A stretch of 64,000 nt of DNA, taken from Bacteroidota bacterium. GTDB lineage: Bacteria > Bacteroidota > Bacteroidia > Sphingobacteriales > Sphingobacteriaceae. Location of the stretch: contig JAFDZM010000046.1 in the NCBI GenBank assembly GCA_018266915.1, positions 1 through 64,000 on the forward strand, given 5' to 3'. Numbering within the stretch: the first letter of the stretch is position 1; each line of letters begins with the position of its first letter. Below, piece by piece: positions 41,798 through 50,182 of this stretch. The position numbers were made by a program, and so were the translations under genes. The notes beneath the pieces are model-generated. The model saw only the letters and a program-made list of their open reading frames with translations, was not told the origin of the DNA and did no database searches.

Positions 41798-44194
41798 GTG
41801 TATAGCATCTTAAAAAAGGAAATTACTTCTTACCTCAGTTCGCTGGTAGCCTATGTTACTATAGGCGTATTTTTACTGGTATTAGGTTTGTTTTTATGGG
41901 TATTCCCCGATTCGAGCATACTGGATTATGGCTATGCCGGGTTAGATAGCTTGTTCAATACCGCACCTTACCTGTTTATGTTCCTGATACCGGCTATTAC
42001 GATGCGCTCATTGGCAGAGGAACGCAAGGAGGGGACTTTTGAATTGTTGCTTACCCGTCCTTTAACAGATGGACAAATAGTTCTTGGTAAATTCTTTGCC
42101 TGCGTATTATTGGTGCTATTCGCCCTTGTACCCACACTGGTTTATTATTATTCGGTTTATAGCTTGGGCAATCCTCCCGGAAATATTGATTCCGGTGCAG
42201 TAATTGGTTCATATGTCGGCTTATTTTTATTAGGATCGGGTTTTGCGGCGATAGGCTTGTTTGCGTCGTCTGTCAGTAAAAATCAGATCATCGCTTTTAC
42301 CATAGCCGTTTTTCTTTCTTATTTCTTTTACAGAGGCTTTGATTCATTAAGCTCATTGCTATCATTGCAAAACCTTGGCTTGCAGAACATTGGTATCACC
42401 GCCCATTACGAATCAGTAAGCAGGGGCGTACTGGATACCCGCGATCTGGGCTACTTTGTTTGCCTGAGTGCTTTCTTTATCTGGTGCACTTTACTGGTCA
42501 TTAAAATTCAACGCCAAAAAACTGCTGATAAAAAAGGGTTGATCAGTGGACTGGCTTTTATTGTTGCTATCGCGATCATCTCATCTTTAGCATTCACCCG
42601 TTTCGATTTTACAAAAGAGAAGAGATTTACCATATCGAAGATCAGTCGGGGTATCCTGGATAGTCTGCCTAAAAATGTAAAAGTAACTGTCTACCTCGAA
42701 GGTGATAATTTTCCGGCTGCTTTTAAACGATTGAGAAGCGCTACCAAAGACATGCTGAACGACCTGGAAGCTTACAGTCATCACAGGCTTCAGTTTGATT
42801 TTGTCGATCCATTGAAAGGGCAATCCAACGATCAGCAGCAGCAAACACTGCAGTCGATGGGAGAGAAGGGGATTGAGCCAACCAACCTGAGCGAGAAAAC
42901 CGATAATGGGTTGATTCAAAAGCTCATTATTCCTTATGCGGTAGTATCATCAGGCGATAAAGAAATCCCGGTTAAGTTATTATTGAACCGCATAGGTTTG
43001 TCGCCGGAAGAACAATTAAACAATTCTATCCAAAACTTAGAATATGCTTTTTCCTCAGCCATAAAAAAGGTAACCACTGGCGGCAAGCCGGAAATAGGAT
43101 TTACAGAAGGTCATAATGAGTTGTCTGATGTGCAGTTGAATGATGCCATGAAATCACTGTCCGAAGGTTTTACCGTTGGGCGTGTCGATTTGAAAACCAT
43201 CCCATTTGCTGAATTGGAAAAGGTAAAGCTATTGGTAATCCCAAAGCCAGATAAGCCTTTTACCGAACTGGAAAAATTCAAGCTTGATCAATATGTCATG
43301 CGTGGCGGCCAGGTATTATGGACGATAGACCAGGTAAGCGCCGAGCTGGACAGCCTTCGCGGACATGGTGGAGAGCAATTGGCATTTAATAAGCAATTGA
43401 ACCTGGATGATCAATTGTTCGTGTATGGCGTCCGCATTAATTATGACCTGATTGCAGATATCAGCTGTTCACAAATTCCGGTAGCTACGGGAAATTTAGG
43501 CGGACAGGCACAAATACAAAATGTCCCCTGGCTGTTTTACCCATTGATTATGCCGCTGTCAAAACACCCAATTGTAAAAAACCTGGATGCTATACGGACT
43601 GAATTTGTAAGTACCATCGATACGCTTGCTATAAAAGGCGTAAACAAAACCGTATTGCTTTCATCATCGCCATATAATAAGAAATTCAATACACCGTACC
43701 TGCTATCACTGCAAATGCTGGAGCAGGAGCCTCAACCAAAGGATTTCCAAAGCACTACCAAACCTGTCGCCGTACTACTGGAAGGCAAGTTTAAATCTGA
43801 CTTTCTGAATAGACCCATACCAGTAGGTTTGAATGAAAAAGTGGAGTCGCTTACTGAAAGCAAACCAACCAAAATGATCGTGATCAGCGATGGCGACGTA
43901 TTTAAAAACCAGGTGGGTTCGGACGGTTCACCATACCCTTTAGGCTATGATCATTATACCCAGCAAAGCTTTGGCAACAAGAACCTTTTGCTGAACATTG
44001 CCGACTATATGACCGACGATTCCGGCCTGATCGGCTTGCGTACCAAAGAGATACAATTACGCCTTTTGGACAGGGCACGCATCCGCAGTGAAAAATTGTA
44101 TTGGCAGGTGATAAATAATGTTGTTCCTTTGGCTTTTGTGTTAATATTTGCTATTTTTCAACATTATATTCGCAAGCGAAAGTATGCTCATTAA
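41798..44194 (+). CDS. GldF-GldG fusion protein
   Basis: The 798-residue product joins an ABC permease like GldF (about residues 1-245, six membrane helices; ITMRSLAEERKEGTFELLLTRPL is the typical cytoplasmic block) to a GldG-like part (about 250-798). The latter has an N-terminal helix, a large periplasmic domain (FTISKISRGILDSLPKNVKVTVYLEG) and a C-terminal helix ending HYIRKRKYAH. In Flavobacterium these are two adjacent genes. The GTG start at 41798 is the only option after an upstream TAA. GldA, encoded upstream, is the likely ATPase. Confidence 0.88.
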   Translation: MYSILKKEITSYLSSLVAYVTIGVFLLVLGLFLWVFPDSSILDYGYAGLDSLFNTAPYLFMFLIPAITMRSLAEERKEGTFELLLTRPLTDGQIVLGKFFACVLLVLFALVPTLVYYYSVYSLGNPPGNIDSGAVIGSYVGLFLLGSGFAAIGLFASSVSKNQIIAFTIAVFLSYFFYRGFDSLSSLLSLQNLGLQNIGITAHYESVSRGVLDTRDLGYFVCLSAFFIWCTLLVIKIQRQKTADKKGLISGLAFIVAIAIISSLAFTRFDFTKEKRFTISKISRGILDSLPKNVKVTVYLEGDNFPAAFKRLRSATKDMLNDLEAYSHHRLQFDFVDPLKGQSNDQQQQTLQSMGEKGIEPTNLSEKTDNGLIQKLIIPYAVVSSGDKEIPVKLLLNRIGLSPEEQLNNSIQNLEYAFSSAIKKVTTGGKPEIGFTEGHNELSDVQLNDAMKSLSEGFTVGRVDLKTIPFAELEKVKLLVIPKPDKPFTELEKFKLDQYVMRGGQVLWTIDQVSAELDSLRGHGGEQLAFNKQLNLDDQLFVYGVRINYDLIADISCSQIPVATGNLGGQAQIQNVPWLFYPLIMPLSKHPIVKNLDAIRTEFVSTIDTLAIKGVNKTVLLSSSPYNKKFNTPYLLSLQMLEQEPQPKDFQSTTKPVAVLLEGKFKSDFLNRPIPVGLNEKVESLTESKPTKMIVISDGDVFKNQVGSDGSPYPLGYDHYTQQSFGNKNLLLNIADYMTDDSGLIGLRTKEIQLRLLDRARIRSEKLYWQVINNVVPLAFVLIFAIFQHYIRKRKYAH

Positions 44195-44200
44195 AATTTA

Positions 44201-44208
44201 TACTTTTG
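44201..44208 (+). promoter_or_regulatory. Likely -7 element for dnaN
   Basis: TACTTTTG fits TAnnTTTG and ends 23 bases before the dnaN ATG; a -33 TTG is not clear. Confidence 0.5.
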
Positions 44209-44231
44209 GTTGCTAAATTCGATTCAGATAT

Positions 44232-45356
44232 ATGAGATTTATAGTTTCAACGTCCACCTTATTAAAGCAATTACAGTCGGTAAGCGGCGCTTTAAGCAAT
44301 AGTACAGTTTTGCCAATCCTGGAAAACTTTTTGTTCGAGATAAAGGACGGAAACTTAACTATTTCGGCTACGGACCTGCAAACCAGCATGACCACTTCCC
44401 TAACGGTTGAGGCAAAGGAAAACGGCCGTATTGCCATTCCTTCACGTATCTTGCTCGATACTTTAAAGTCATTGCCGGAACAACCAATTGCTTTCAATAT
44501 TGACGATACCACATTTGCCATAGAAATCAACGCCGGCGACGGTAAATACAAACTAAGTGGCGAGAACGGTGAGGACTTCCCGAAGATCCCGGTAGTTGAG
44601 AATGCATCATCTGTAAACCTGCCTGCTTCGGTATTGGCTGAGGCTATCAATAAAACCATTTTCGCGGTAAGTAACGACGAATTGCGTCCTGCTATGACAG
44701 GCGTTTACTGCCAGTTGTCGACTTCATCATTGACATTTGTAGCAACGGATGCACACAAGCTGGTACGCTATCGCAGAAAAGATGCAAAAGCAGCAAGCAC
44801 TGCATCTTTTATTTTACCAAAAAAAGCCCTAAATTTGTTAAAATCGGCTCTTCCCTCAGAGGACATTAATGTGTCTGTTGAGTATAATAGTACGAGTGCG
44901 TTCTTTAAATTTAGCAATATCAACCTGGTGTGCCGCCTGATAGATGAGCGCTATCCTGATTATGAGGCTGTAATACCAAAGAATAATCCGAATAAGCTTA
45001 CCATAGACAGGCAGGCATTTTTGAGCTCGCTTAACCGTGTAGCCATTTATGCCAACAAAACAACCCACCAGGTAAGGCTAAAGATCAGCGGAAGCGAATT
45101 GAATATTTCATCGGAAGATATTGATTTTGCAAATGAGGCGCACGAGCGTTTAAGCTGTCAGTATGATGGCGAGGACATGGAGATTGGTTTCAACGCGAAA
45201 TTTTTAATAGAAATGCTGAAAAACCTGGCTGGTGAAGAAGTGATGCTGGAAATGTCGACACCGAACCGTGCAGGACTTTTGTTACCACAAAATGGTGACG
45301 AGAACGAAGATGTGCTGATGCTGGTGATGCCGGTAATGCTTAATAGTTATGCTTAA
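44232..45356 (+). CDS. dnaN: DNA polymerase III sliding clamp (beta subunit)
   Basis: The 374-residue product forms the dimeric ring that tethers the polymerase. The opening MRFIVSTSTLLKQLQSVSGAL and the conserved blocks LPILENFLFEI, GEDFPKIP and DERYPDYEAVIP are typical, and the C-terminal hydrophobic pocket residues end LVMPVMLNSYA. It is not near dnaA here, and dnaX is about 40 kb away in the same window. A strong terminator follows. Confidence 0.97.
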   Translation: MRFIVSTSTLLKQLQSVSGALSNSTVLPILENFLFEIKDGNLTISATDLQTSMTTSLTVEAKENGRIAIPSRILLDTLKSLPEQPIAFNIDDTTFAIEINAGDGKYKLSGENGEDFPKIPVVENASSVNLPASVLAEAINKTIFAVSNDELRPAMTGVYCQLSTSSLTFVATDAHKLVRYRRKDAKAASTASFILPKKALNLLKSALPSEDINVSVEYNSTSAFFKFSNINLVCRLIDERYPDYEAVIPKNNPNKLTIDRQAFLSSLNRVAIYANKTTHQVRLKISGSELNISSEDIDFANEAHERLSCQYDGEDMEIGFNAKFLIEMLKNLAGEEVMLEMSTPNRAGLLLPQNGDENEDVLMLVMPVMLNSYA

Positions 45357-45388
45357 GTTGTAAACTTAAATTATAAATCCAAATCCAG

Positions 45389-45415
45389 AGTCCGGTGCAA
45401 AAGCCGGACTTTTTT
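45389..45415 (+). terminator. Intrinsic terminator of dnaN
   Basis: A 7-bp GC-rich stem (AGTCCGG with CCGGACT) and an 8-base loop are followed by five T, 32 bases after the dnaN stop. Confidence 0.93.
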
Positions 45416-45459
45416 GTTCGGCCCAATAACAAAACTGAGTATACACAGTTATATACCAA

Positions 45460-46164
45460 ATGAAAATCAGGTTACCGGCATTGTTTGTGATTGCTTTAAT
45501 TGTAGGTTTAGCCGCCTGTAAAAAGACCTATGATGACGCGCCAACTGTTGTGACGCAGGTAAAATTGAGTATACTCAATGCATCTGCCGATACAATCAAT
45601 ATTTATCAGAATGGTAGCCGGTTAAATACAACTTCTGCCATTTTACCCGGATATTTTACCGCATACACTAATGTTCCGAAAGGGCAACAAACGTATGAAG
45701 TGAAAAAACCATTCAATGTAAATACGAGTATTGTTCAAAACTTATTTAGTATCACTCTGGCGGCAGACACGAATTTTTATCACACGCTTTTTATTACAGA
45801 TGAAAAAGCGGATGACGCATTCAGAACAACTGATGTTTTTAAAACTGCCACCACTGCAGTTGATAGCACATGTTTTTTAAGATTGGTAAACTCTTCACCA
45901 GGTTCGGGTTCGCTTGATATGACTTTTGGGAATACTACTGTTTCCAGCAGCATCCCTTTTAAAGGATACTCTGATTTTACTTTAGTGAGTATATATAAGG
46001 ACGCAAGTCAAACAGGATTAACCGCGCTTAAGATATTTAATACAGGGTCCAGCACACCTTTATATATAGATAGTGTAAGTTTAAATGCCGGTACCAATTA
46101 TACCATTTATACGCTGGGTACACCAGGCACAACAGGTTTTAACATCGGATTTAAACCAAATTAA
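45460..46164 (+). CDS. DUF4397-domain lipoprotein
   Basis: The 234-residue product has a lipoprotein signal with Cys20 (VGLAACKK). The mature part contains two DUF4397-like stretches: VKLSILNASADTINIYQNGSRL and CFLRLVNSSPGSGSLDMTFG, typical of surface or periplasmic lipoproteins with Ig-like beta domains. It is followed after 16 bases by a second, related gene at 46181, so they form an operon. The function is unknown; DUF4397 proteins often occur with adhesion or polysaccharide genes, but none is present here. Confidence 0.85.
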   Translation: MKIRLPALFVIALIVGLAACKKTYDDAPTVVTQVKLSILNASADTINIYQNGSRLNTTSAILPGYFTAYTNVPKGQQTYEVKKPFNVNTSIVQNLFSITLAADTNFYHTLFITDEKADDAFRTTDVFKTATTAVDSTCFLRLVNSSPGSGSLDMTFGNTTVSSSIPFKGYSDFTLVSIYKDASQTGLTALKIFNTGSSTPLYIDSVSLNAGTNYTIYTLGTPGTTGFNIGFKPN

Positions 46165-46180
46165 GAATATCAGATTAAAA

Positions 46181-46915
46181 ATGTTTAAAGAAAATAATAA
46201 AGGTTTATCAGTTTTTCTCTCACTCTTTGGGTTGATCTTCCTGGTGATGCCATTTGTTTCGTCGTGCGGAAAAGGCCCAAACACCAACGCTTCAGCATTG
46301 AATATACAATACCAGGTTGTTAACCTTAACCAGGGTATAGGCTCGGTCGACTTGTATGTTCATTATATTAAAGTCAACACGTCATCTTATTTCTATCCCA
46401 ATGCATCGGGATATTTTAATTTACCTTCTATCGACACGCCATTTCAACTCAGGCCGGGGACTTCTTTAATAAGCGGAACGGTTGCACCCAGCTATAATAT
46501 TTTAGCGCGGAATGATAAGTTGGTTCCTAACACAAGATATACGCTGATGGTGATGGGACTGGATTCGAGCTCATTATATAACATTTTTACCGTGGATACC
46601 AGTTCATTGCCAGCCGCCGGGAAGGGCAAAGTCCGTTTTATAAATGCCTCGCCCAATACTCTTGGGCAAGTTACAGTAACCGCAAATGATACAACTGCTT
46701 TTGCGGGTGTGCCATACAAAACGATAACCAAATTTATTGAACTGACCGCAGGTACTTATGATTTTAAAATGTACCAGGCAGGCTCCACGAATGTGATCCT
46801 GGATAAACCGAACGTGACCATACAAGATGGCAGGATATACACGTTATATTGTTATGGGTTGGCCAATAGGACAGACAGTTTGGCCTTTGGGTCAGGATTT
46901 ATTACCAACCAGTAA
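46181..46915 (+). CDS. DUF4397-domain lipoprotein (second copy)
   Basis: The chosen start at 46181 gives 244 residues with a signal peptide and lipobox VSSC (Cys29). DUF4397-like parts are QVVNLNQGIGSVDLYVHYIK and KVRFINASPNTLGQVTVTAND. A longer frame from 46085 overlaps the upstream gene and is rejected. It is a paralogue of the preceding gene. Confidence 0.85.
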   Translation: MFKENNKGLSVFLSLFGLIFLVMPFVSSCGKGPNTNASALNIQYQVVNLNQGIGSVDLYVHYIKVNTSSYFYPNASGYFNLPSIDTPFQLRPGTSLISGTVAPSYNILARNDKLVPNTRYTLMVMGLDSSSLYNIFTVDTSSLPAAGKGKVRFINASPNTLGQVTVTANDTTAFAGVPYKTITKFIELTAGTYDFKMYQAGSTNVILDKPNVTIQDGRIYTLYCYGLANRTDSLAFGSGFITNQ

Positions 46916-46930
46916 TCCCGGTTTTATTTA

Positions 46931-46938
46931 TATTTTTG
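46931..46938 (+). promoter_or_regulatory. Likely -7 element for the DedA gene
   Basis: TATTTTTG fits TAnnTTTG and lies 16 bases before the TTG start, which supports that start. Confidence 0.5.
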
Positions 46939-46954
46939 CCAAAAATTTAAGCTC

Positions 46955-47611
46955 TTGGAAATTATAAAGCACCTGATAGACTTTATCCTGCACATTGATA
47001 AACATCTGGCCGACATCATCAGCCAGTATCATGCGTTAACTTACCTGATCTTATTTGTGATCATATTTGCCGAAACAGGTTTCGTGGTAACGCCTTTTCT
47101 GCCGGGTGATTCATTGCTATTCGCAGCTGGTGCATTAATAGCAGGAGGAAATACAGGATTGAATATCTATTTGCTTACTATAATATTAATCATAGCTGCT
47201 TTCACAGGAAATACACTTAACTACCTGGCGGGGAATTACCTCGGTCCGAAGGTGTTCAAAGAGAAGAACAGGATCTTAAAATTGCAATATTACCTGGATA
47301 CTAAGGCCTTTTTTGACAGGCATGGCGGCAAGGCGGTGATCATCAGCCGTTTTATGCCAATCATTCGCACTATTGCACCGTTTGTGGCCGGGGTAGGGCG
47401 CATGCCTTTTTTAAGATATAGCCTTTATAATATTATTGGCGGCGTGTCATGGATCATTCTGTTCCTATTTGCAGGCTATTTACTGGGGAATATACCATTC
47501 TTCAAGGCTCACTTCTCTTTGATCGGTATAGCCATCATTTTGGTGTCTATACTGCCGCCTATTATCGCTGCTATCAGCAACCGCCGGAAGAAGAAGGCAG
47601 CTACGATGTAG
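46955..47611 (+). CDS. DedA-family (VTT domain) membrane protein
   Basis: The 218-residue inner-membrane product has five or six hydrophobic segments and the DedA motifs ETGFVVTPFLPGDSLLFAAG, GNTLNYLAGNYLGPKVF and ISRFMPIIRTIAPFVAGVGRM, with the FxxR(x)xPxxR core. Family members act in lipid (undecaprenyl-phosphate or phosphatidylethanolamine) flipping and proton-motive balance. The start is TTG, preceded by a -7 element. It is convergent with the nuclease gene. Confidence 0.93.
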   Translation: MEIIKHLIDFILHIDKHLADIISQYHALTYLILFVIIFAETGFVVTPFLPGDSLLFAAGALIAGGNTGLNIYLLTIILIIAAFTGNTLNYLAGNYLGPKVFKEKNRILKLQYYLDTKAFFDRHGGKAVIISRFMPIIRTIAPFVAGVGRMPFLRYSLYNIIGGVSWIILFLFAGYLLGNIPFFKAHFSLIGIAIILVSILPPIIAAISNRRKKKAATM

Positions 47612-47685
47612 TTCTGAAAAGTTGTCGTGACCTTTTGCCGCTTGGTTTAAAAAATAGGGGTAAAACAAACACCAGAAGGAAAATA

Positions 47686-48645
47686 TTACTTACCTATAGC
47701 TACTGTTTTCCCTATTCTATACAAAGCTGCTTCCCGTTGAATCTTTTTCTTTTCTTCAGGTGATAGTGGTTTATCAATCAGTTTATTCAAATCTGGTTGA
47801 CCTGCATCCACCCACGCCGAATACCAAAAACTGCCGATCTCTAAAATTGCTGAACGCATCCGTCGCTGAACCATTCCTTTTAAAGCGGTATGATAAGCCT
47901 TTGCGTAAGCTTCGGAATAATCCTGCACGGTACGGTTACCATGTTTTACCATCTCATACTTTTTATCGGCAGGAAAGTTTTTGTTGATTAAACGTTCAAA
48001 GCGTAATACAGAATCCACGCAATTGTAAGAAGACCTGCATATTTTAAAAGCCTCATTAAGCGGATTCTCGATATACCGTGCTTTGCCGACATAATAATTA
48101 TAGTGATCGCTGAACAACTCAGGCAGGCGGCTTTCCCATAATGCATGAATGCCATCCTGATGAGTAAGTTGTCCATTATAGTTTTGGGTAAGATGCAAAG
48201 GCACATGCGCATCAGCAATGTAATGGCCAAGATTTGCAGATGTTTTCAAAATATCTGTAGTATCATGCTCTTTGAAATCATCTACCAACCGGTAATATTG
48301 ATATTGAATTTCCCATGGAACGGTGCCATATTTTTTTAGGGTATCTTCCGAATATTTCTTAGCGGCTTCTTTCCACCTTACAGGCATTTTCATAAATGGC
48401 CGTTTCCCATAATGGTCAGCATCAAAAAAATGACGCGGCCCTTCCAGTGAATCTACATAGCGCCTTTTGTCAGGATCAACAGCATGCTCAGTGATGAAAT
48501 CGATATTTGCCTCGTAAAAACCTGCCATTGCTTTTGGTAGAGTAAATATAGCAACATGGTTGATTCGCTTGTGCGCAAAGAAGCCCCAGGAGCAGCACGA
48601 GAGTAGAATCATAATAACGATAAGGGCCCTTAGGACTGGTTTCAC
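47686..48645 (-). CDS. S1/P1 nuclease-like / zinc-dependent phospholipase C family protein
   Basis: The GTG at 48645 gives 319 residues with a signal peptide and a mature N-terminus starting at Trp20 (SWGFFAHKRINHVAIF). In the S1/P1-PLC superfamily, Trp1 and the following His are zinc ligands. Other candidate ligands are in HYIADAHVPLHLTQNYNG and DGIHALWESRLPELF. A longer frame to 48726 would encode the repeat arm of 48667-48702 and is rejected. The substrate (nucleic acid or phospholipid) cannot be decided. Confidence 0.85.
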   Translation of the reverse strand: MKPVLRALIVIMILLSCCSWGFFAHKRINHVAIFTLPKAMAGFYEANIDFITEHAVDPDKRRYVDSLEGPRHFFDADHYGKRPFMKMPVRWKEAAKKYSEDTLKKYGTVPWEIQYQYYRLVDDFKEHDTTDILKTSANLGHYIADAHVPLHLTQNYNGQLTHQDGIHALWESRLPELFSDHYNYYVGKARYIENPLNEAFKICRSSYNCVDSVLRFERLINKNFPADKKYEMVKHGNRTVQDYSEAYAKAYHTALKGMVQRRMRSAILEIGSFWYSAWVDAGQPDLNKLIDKPLSPEEKKKIQREAALYRIGKTVAIGK

Positions 48646-48666
48646 GATCAAATATGCTGTTTTATA

Positions 48667-48762
48667 GTTGAAAAGTTGTAACGTTGAAATGTTGTAAAGT
48701 TGATTTTGCCAGAAAATGTAGTTCAATAACCTTTTAACTTTGCAACTTTCTAACCTTCAAAC
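48667..48762. repeat. Word palindrome, GTTGTAAA type (second site)
   Basis: Left arm 48667-48702: GTTGAAAA, GTTGTAAC, GTTGAAAT, GTTGTAAA, GTTG. Right arm 48728-48762: inverted words of the same type. The spacer is 25 bases. It separates the nuclease gene from rpsT (divergent). Confidence 0.85.
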
Positions 48763-48780
48763 AAAAAAATAAAAAAGGCA

Positions 48781-48811
48781 TTTGATAATATAAAAATTCG
48801 TCATATATTTG
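48781..48811 (+). promoter_or_regulatory. Promoter of rpsT
   Basis: TTTG at 48781-48784, exactly 19 bases, then TATATTTG at 48804-48811. The ATG is 33 bases downstream. It is a consensus Bacteroidota promoter. Confidence 0.85.
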
Positions 48812-48844
48812 CAGTCCTTAAAATAAAACGAATAATTAGCTAAA

Positions 48845-49099
48845 ATGGCAAATCATAAATCATCAATAAAAAGGATCAGGGCAAATGCTGCGAAGCGTCT
48901 GCGTAACAGGTACCAGGCTAAAACTACCAGAAACGCCATCAAAAAATTAAGAGGCACTGCTACTAAAGCTGAAGCAACACCGCTTTTAGCAAAAGTGATC
49001 TCGATGCTTGACCGTTTAGCTAAAAAGAATGTGATCCACAAAAACAAAGCTTCGAACAATAAATCAAAGCTGACTAAATTCGTTAACGGCTTAAAATAA
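48845..49099 (+). CDS. rpsT: 30S ribosomal protein S20
   Basis: The 84-residue basic product begins [20 protein letters not shown] and has the three-helix S20 pattern with [21 protein letters not shown] in the third helix. S20 stabilises the 16S 5' and 3' minor domains. It is monocistronic with a consensus promoter and its own terminator. Confidence 0.97.
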   Translation: MANHKSSIKRIRANAAKRLRNRYQAKTTRNAIKKLRGTATKAEATPLLAKVISMLDRLAKKNVIHKNKASNNKSKLTKFVNGLK

Positions 49100-49121
49100 T
49101 CTCAGGATTTTATCATACGCG

Positions 49122-49154
49122 AAATAGCGATAGGTGAGGAACTTATCGCTATTT
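49122..49154 (+). terminator. Intrinsic terminator of rpsT
   Basis: AAATAGCGATA pairs with TATCGCTATTT around an 11-base loop, followed by TCTTTT; it lies 22 bases after the rpsT stop. Confidence 0.9.
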
Positions 49155-49162
49155 TCTTTTGA

Positions 49163-49260
49163 ACACGATTTTCATGATTAAGCAGATTTAACAGGATTAA
49201 ATGTTCAAGAATTGGACATTATCAGGAAAATCCTTATAATCGTTGAATCGTGTAATCATG
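49163..49260. repeat. Word palindrome whose right arm contains the radC start codon
   Basis: Left-arm words (CATGATTAAG, CAGATTTAA, CAGGATTAAA; 49163-49204) are mirrored by the right arm 49227-49260, which reads CATGATTACACGATTCAACG on the minus strand. Its end bases CATG include the radC ATG (49258-49260). Confidence 0.7.
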
Positions 49261-49956
49261 AAACCTTATCAAGACAAGATCAGCATCAAAGCGTGGGCCG
49301 AAGAAGACCGTCCGCGCGAAAAGTTAAGTACCCAAGGTCGCCGTGCCCTTACTGATGCTGAACTTATTGCCATCCTCATCGGCTCAGGCAGTCGCACCGA
49401 AACAGCCGTTGAACTAAGCAAACGTATTCTTCATCATTACGATAACGACCTGAACAGGTTGGCTAAGGCCTCAATCCAGGAACTTTCTAATTTCAGAGGA
49501 ATAGGAGAGGCTAAGGCAATTTCTATTATAGCCGCACTTGAAATTGGCAGAAGGCGGGATGACACCGAAGTAAAAGCTGTGGAGAGCATATTGAGCAGTA
49601 AGGACGCCTACAATTTAATGCGCCGCCATCTGGTCGACCTGAATCATGAGGAATTCTGGATCATATTACTGGGACGTTCAAGCAAAGTATTAGGCAAGGA
49701 ACTCATCAGCAAAGGTGGATTATCAGGCACAGTAGCTGATCCGAAGATCATTTTTCATATCGCGCTGCAACATCAGGCCAGTGGCATTATTTTAATTCAT
49801 AATCATCCATCGGGTAACCTGAAGCCAAGTCAATTGGATATCAGTCTGACTAAAAGACTTTCTGAAGCTGGGCGTATGCTGGATATTCAAATCCTTGATC
49901 ACCTCATCATCGGCGATACCGGGTATTATAGTTTTGGCGATGAAAGCCTTTTGTGA
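49258..49956 (+). CDS. radC: RadC-like JAB-domain protein
   Basis: The 232-residue product has an N-terminal helix-hairpin-helix region (SNFRGIGEAKAISIIAALEIGRR, about 77-99) and a JAB1/MPN metalloprotease-like domain with Glu131/132, HNHPSGNLKPSQLD (His181, His183, Asp194). Despite its name, the role is uncertain: the original E. coli radC repair phenotype mapped to another gene, and the family is often linked to mobile elements. The TTG five codons upstream is rejected. The message would begin inside a palindrome. Confidence 0.93.
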   Translation: MKPYQDKISIKAWAEEDRPREKLSTQGRRALTDAELIAILIGSGSRTETAVELSKRILHHYDNDLNRLAKASIQELSNFRGIGEAKAISIIAALEIGRRRDDTEVKAVESILSSKDAYNLMRRHLVDLNHEEFWIILLGRSSKVLGKELISKGGLSGTVADPKIIFHIALQHQASGIILIHNHPSGNLKPSQLDISLTKRLSEAGRMLDIQILDHLIIGDTGYYSFGDESLL

Positions 49957-50036
49957 TTGCGGATTTCGGAAGTGTGAATTCGGATTTTTTGAATTTAGAT
50001 AGGTAATTCCGCAATCGAAATTCCGAAATCCGAAAT
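49955..50036. repeat. Word palindrome, ATTTCGGA type
   Basis: Left arm from the radC stop (49955-49996) with words GATTGCGGA, TTTCGGAAG and AATTCGGATT; right arm 50005-50036 inverted (ATTTCGGA, TTTCGGAA, TTTCGATTGCGG). It ends just before the pheT promoter. Confidence 0.75.
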
Positions 50037-50062
50037 ACTTTTAACCTTTCACCTCCAAATCC

Positions 50063-50070
50063 TATCTTTG
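50063..50070 (+). promoter_or_regulatory. Likely -7 element for pheT
   Basis: TATCTTTG fits TAnnTTTG. It lies 112 bases before the pheT ATG, leaving a leader that contains a long hairpin. Confidence 0.6.
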
Positions 50071-50089
50071 CCGATTATCATTTTGCTAT

Positions 50090-50158
50090 AATGAAACCAT
50101 CATGAGCCACCGCTTATGAACTGAAAAATGAATAAAAACGGCTCATGATAGCTTCATT
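50090..50158 (+). promoter_or_regulatory. pheT leader hairpin
   Basis: The arms 50090-50108 and 50140-50158 are 19 bases each and pair at 17 of 19 positions (core ATCATGAGCC with GGCTCATGAT). The 31-base loop is A-rich. A 4-codon frame (Met-Lys-Pro-Ser) starts in the left arm, with no Phe codons, so classic Phe attenuation is not evident. The hairpin lacks a following T run. Confidence 0.65.
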
Positions 50159-50182
50159 GCCGTTAAAAAACAAATTATTCTA

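Noticed and set aside
48646..48726. Upstream start of the S1/P1-like protein
   Set aside because: The extension is encoded by the repeat arm; the GTG at 48645 leads directly into a signal peptide.
50071..50182. T-box riboswitch or Phe leader peptide in the pheT leader
   Set aside because: No T-box sequence, no Stem I features and no Phe codons in the 4-codon frame; T-boxes are also not expected in Bacteroidota.
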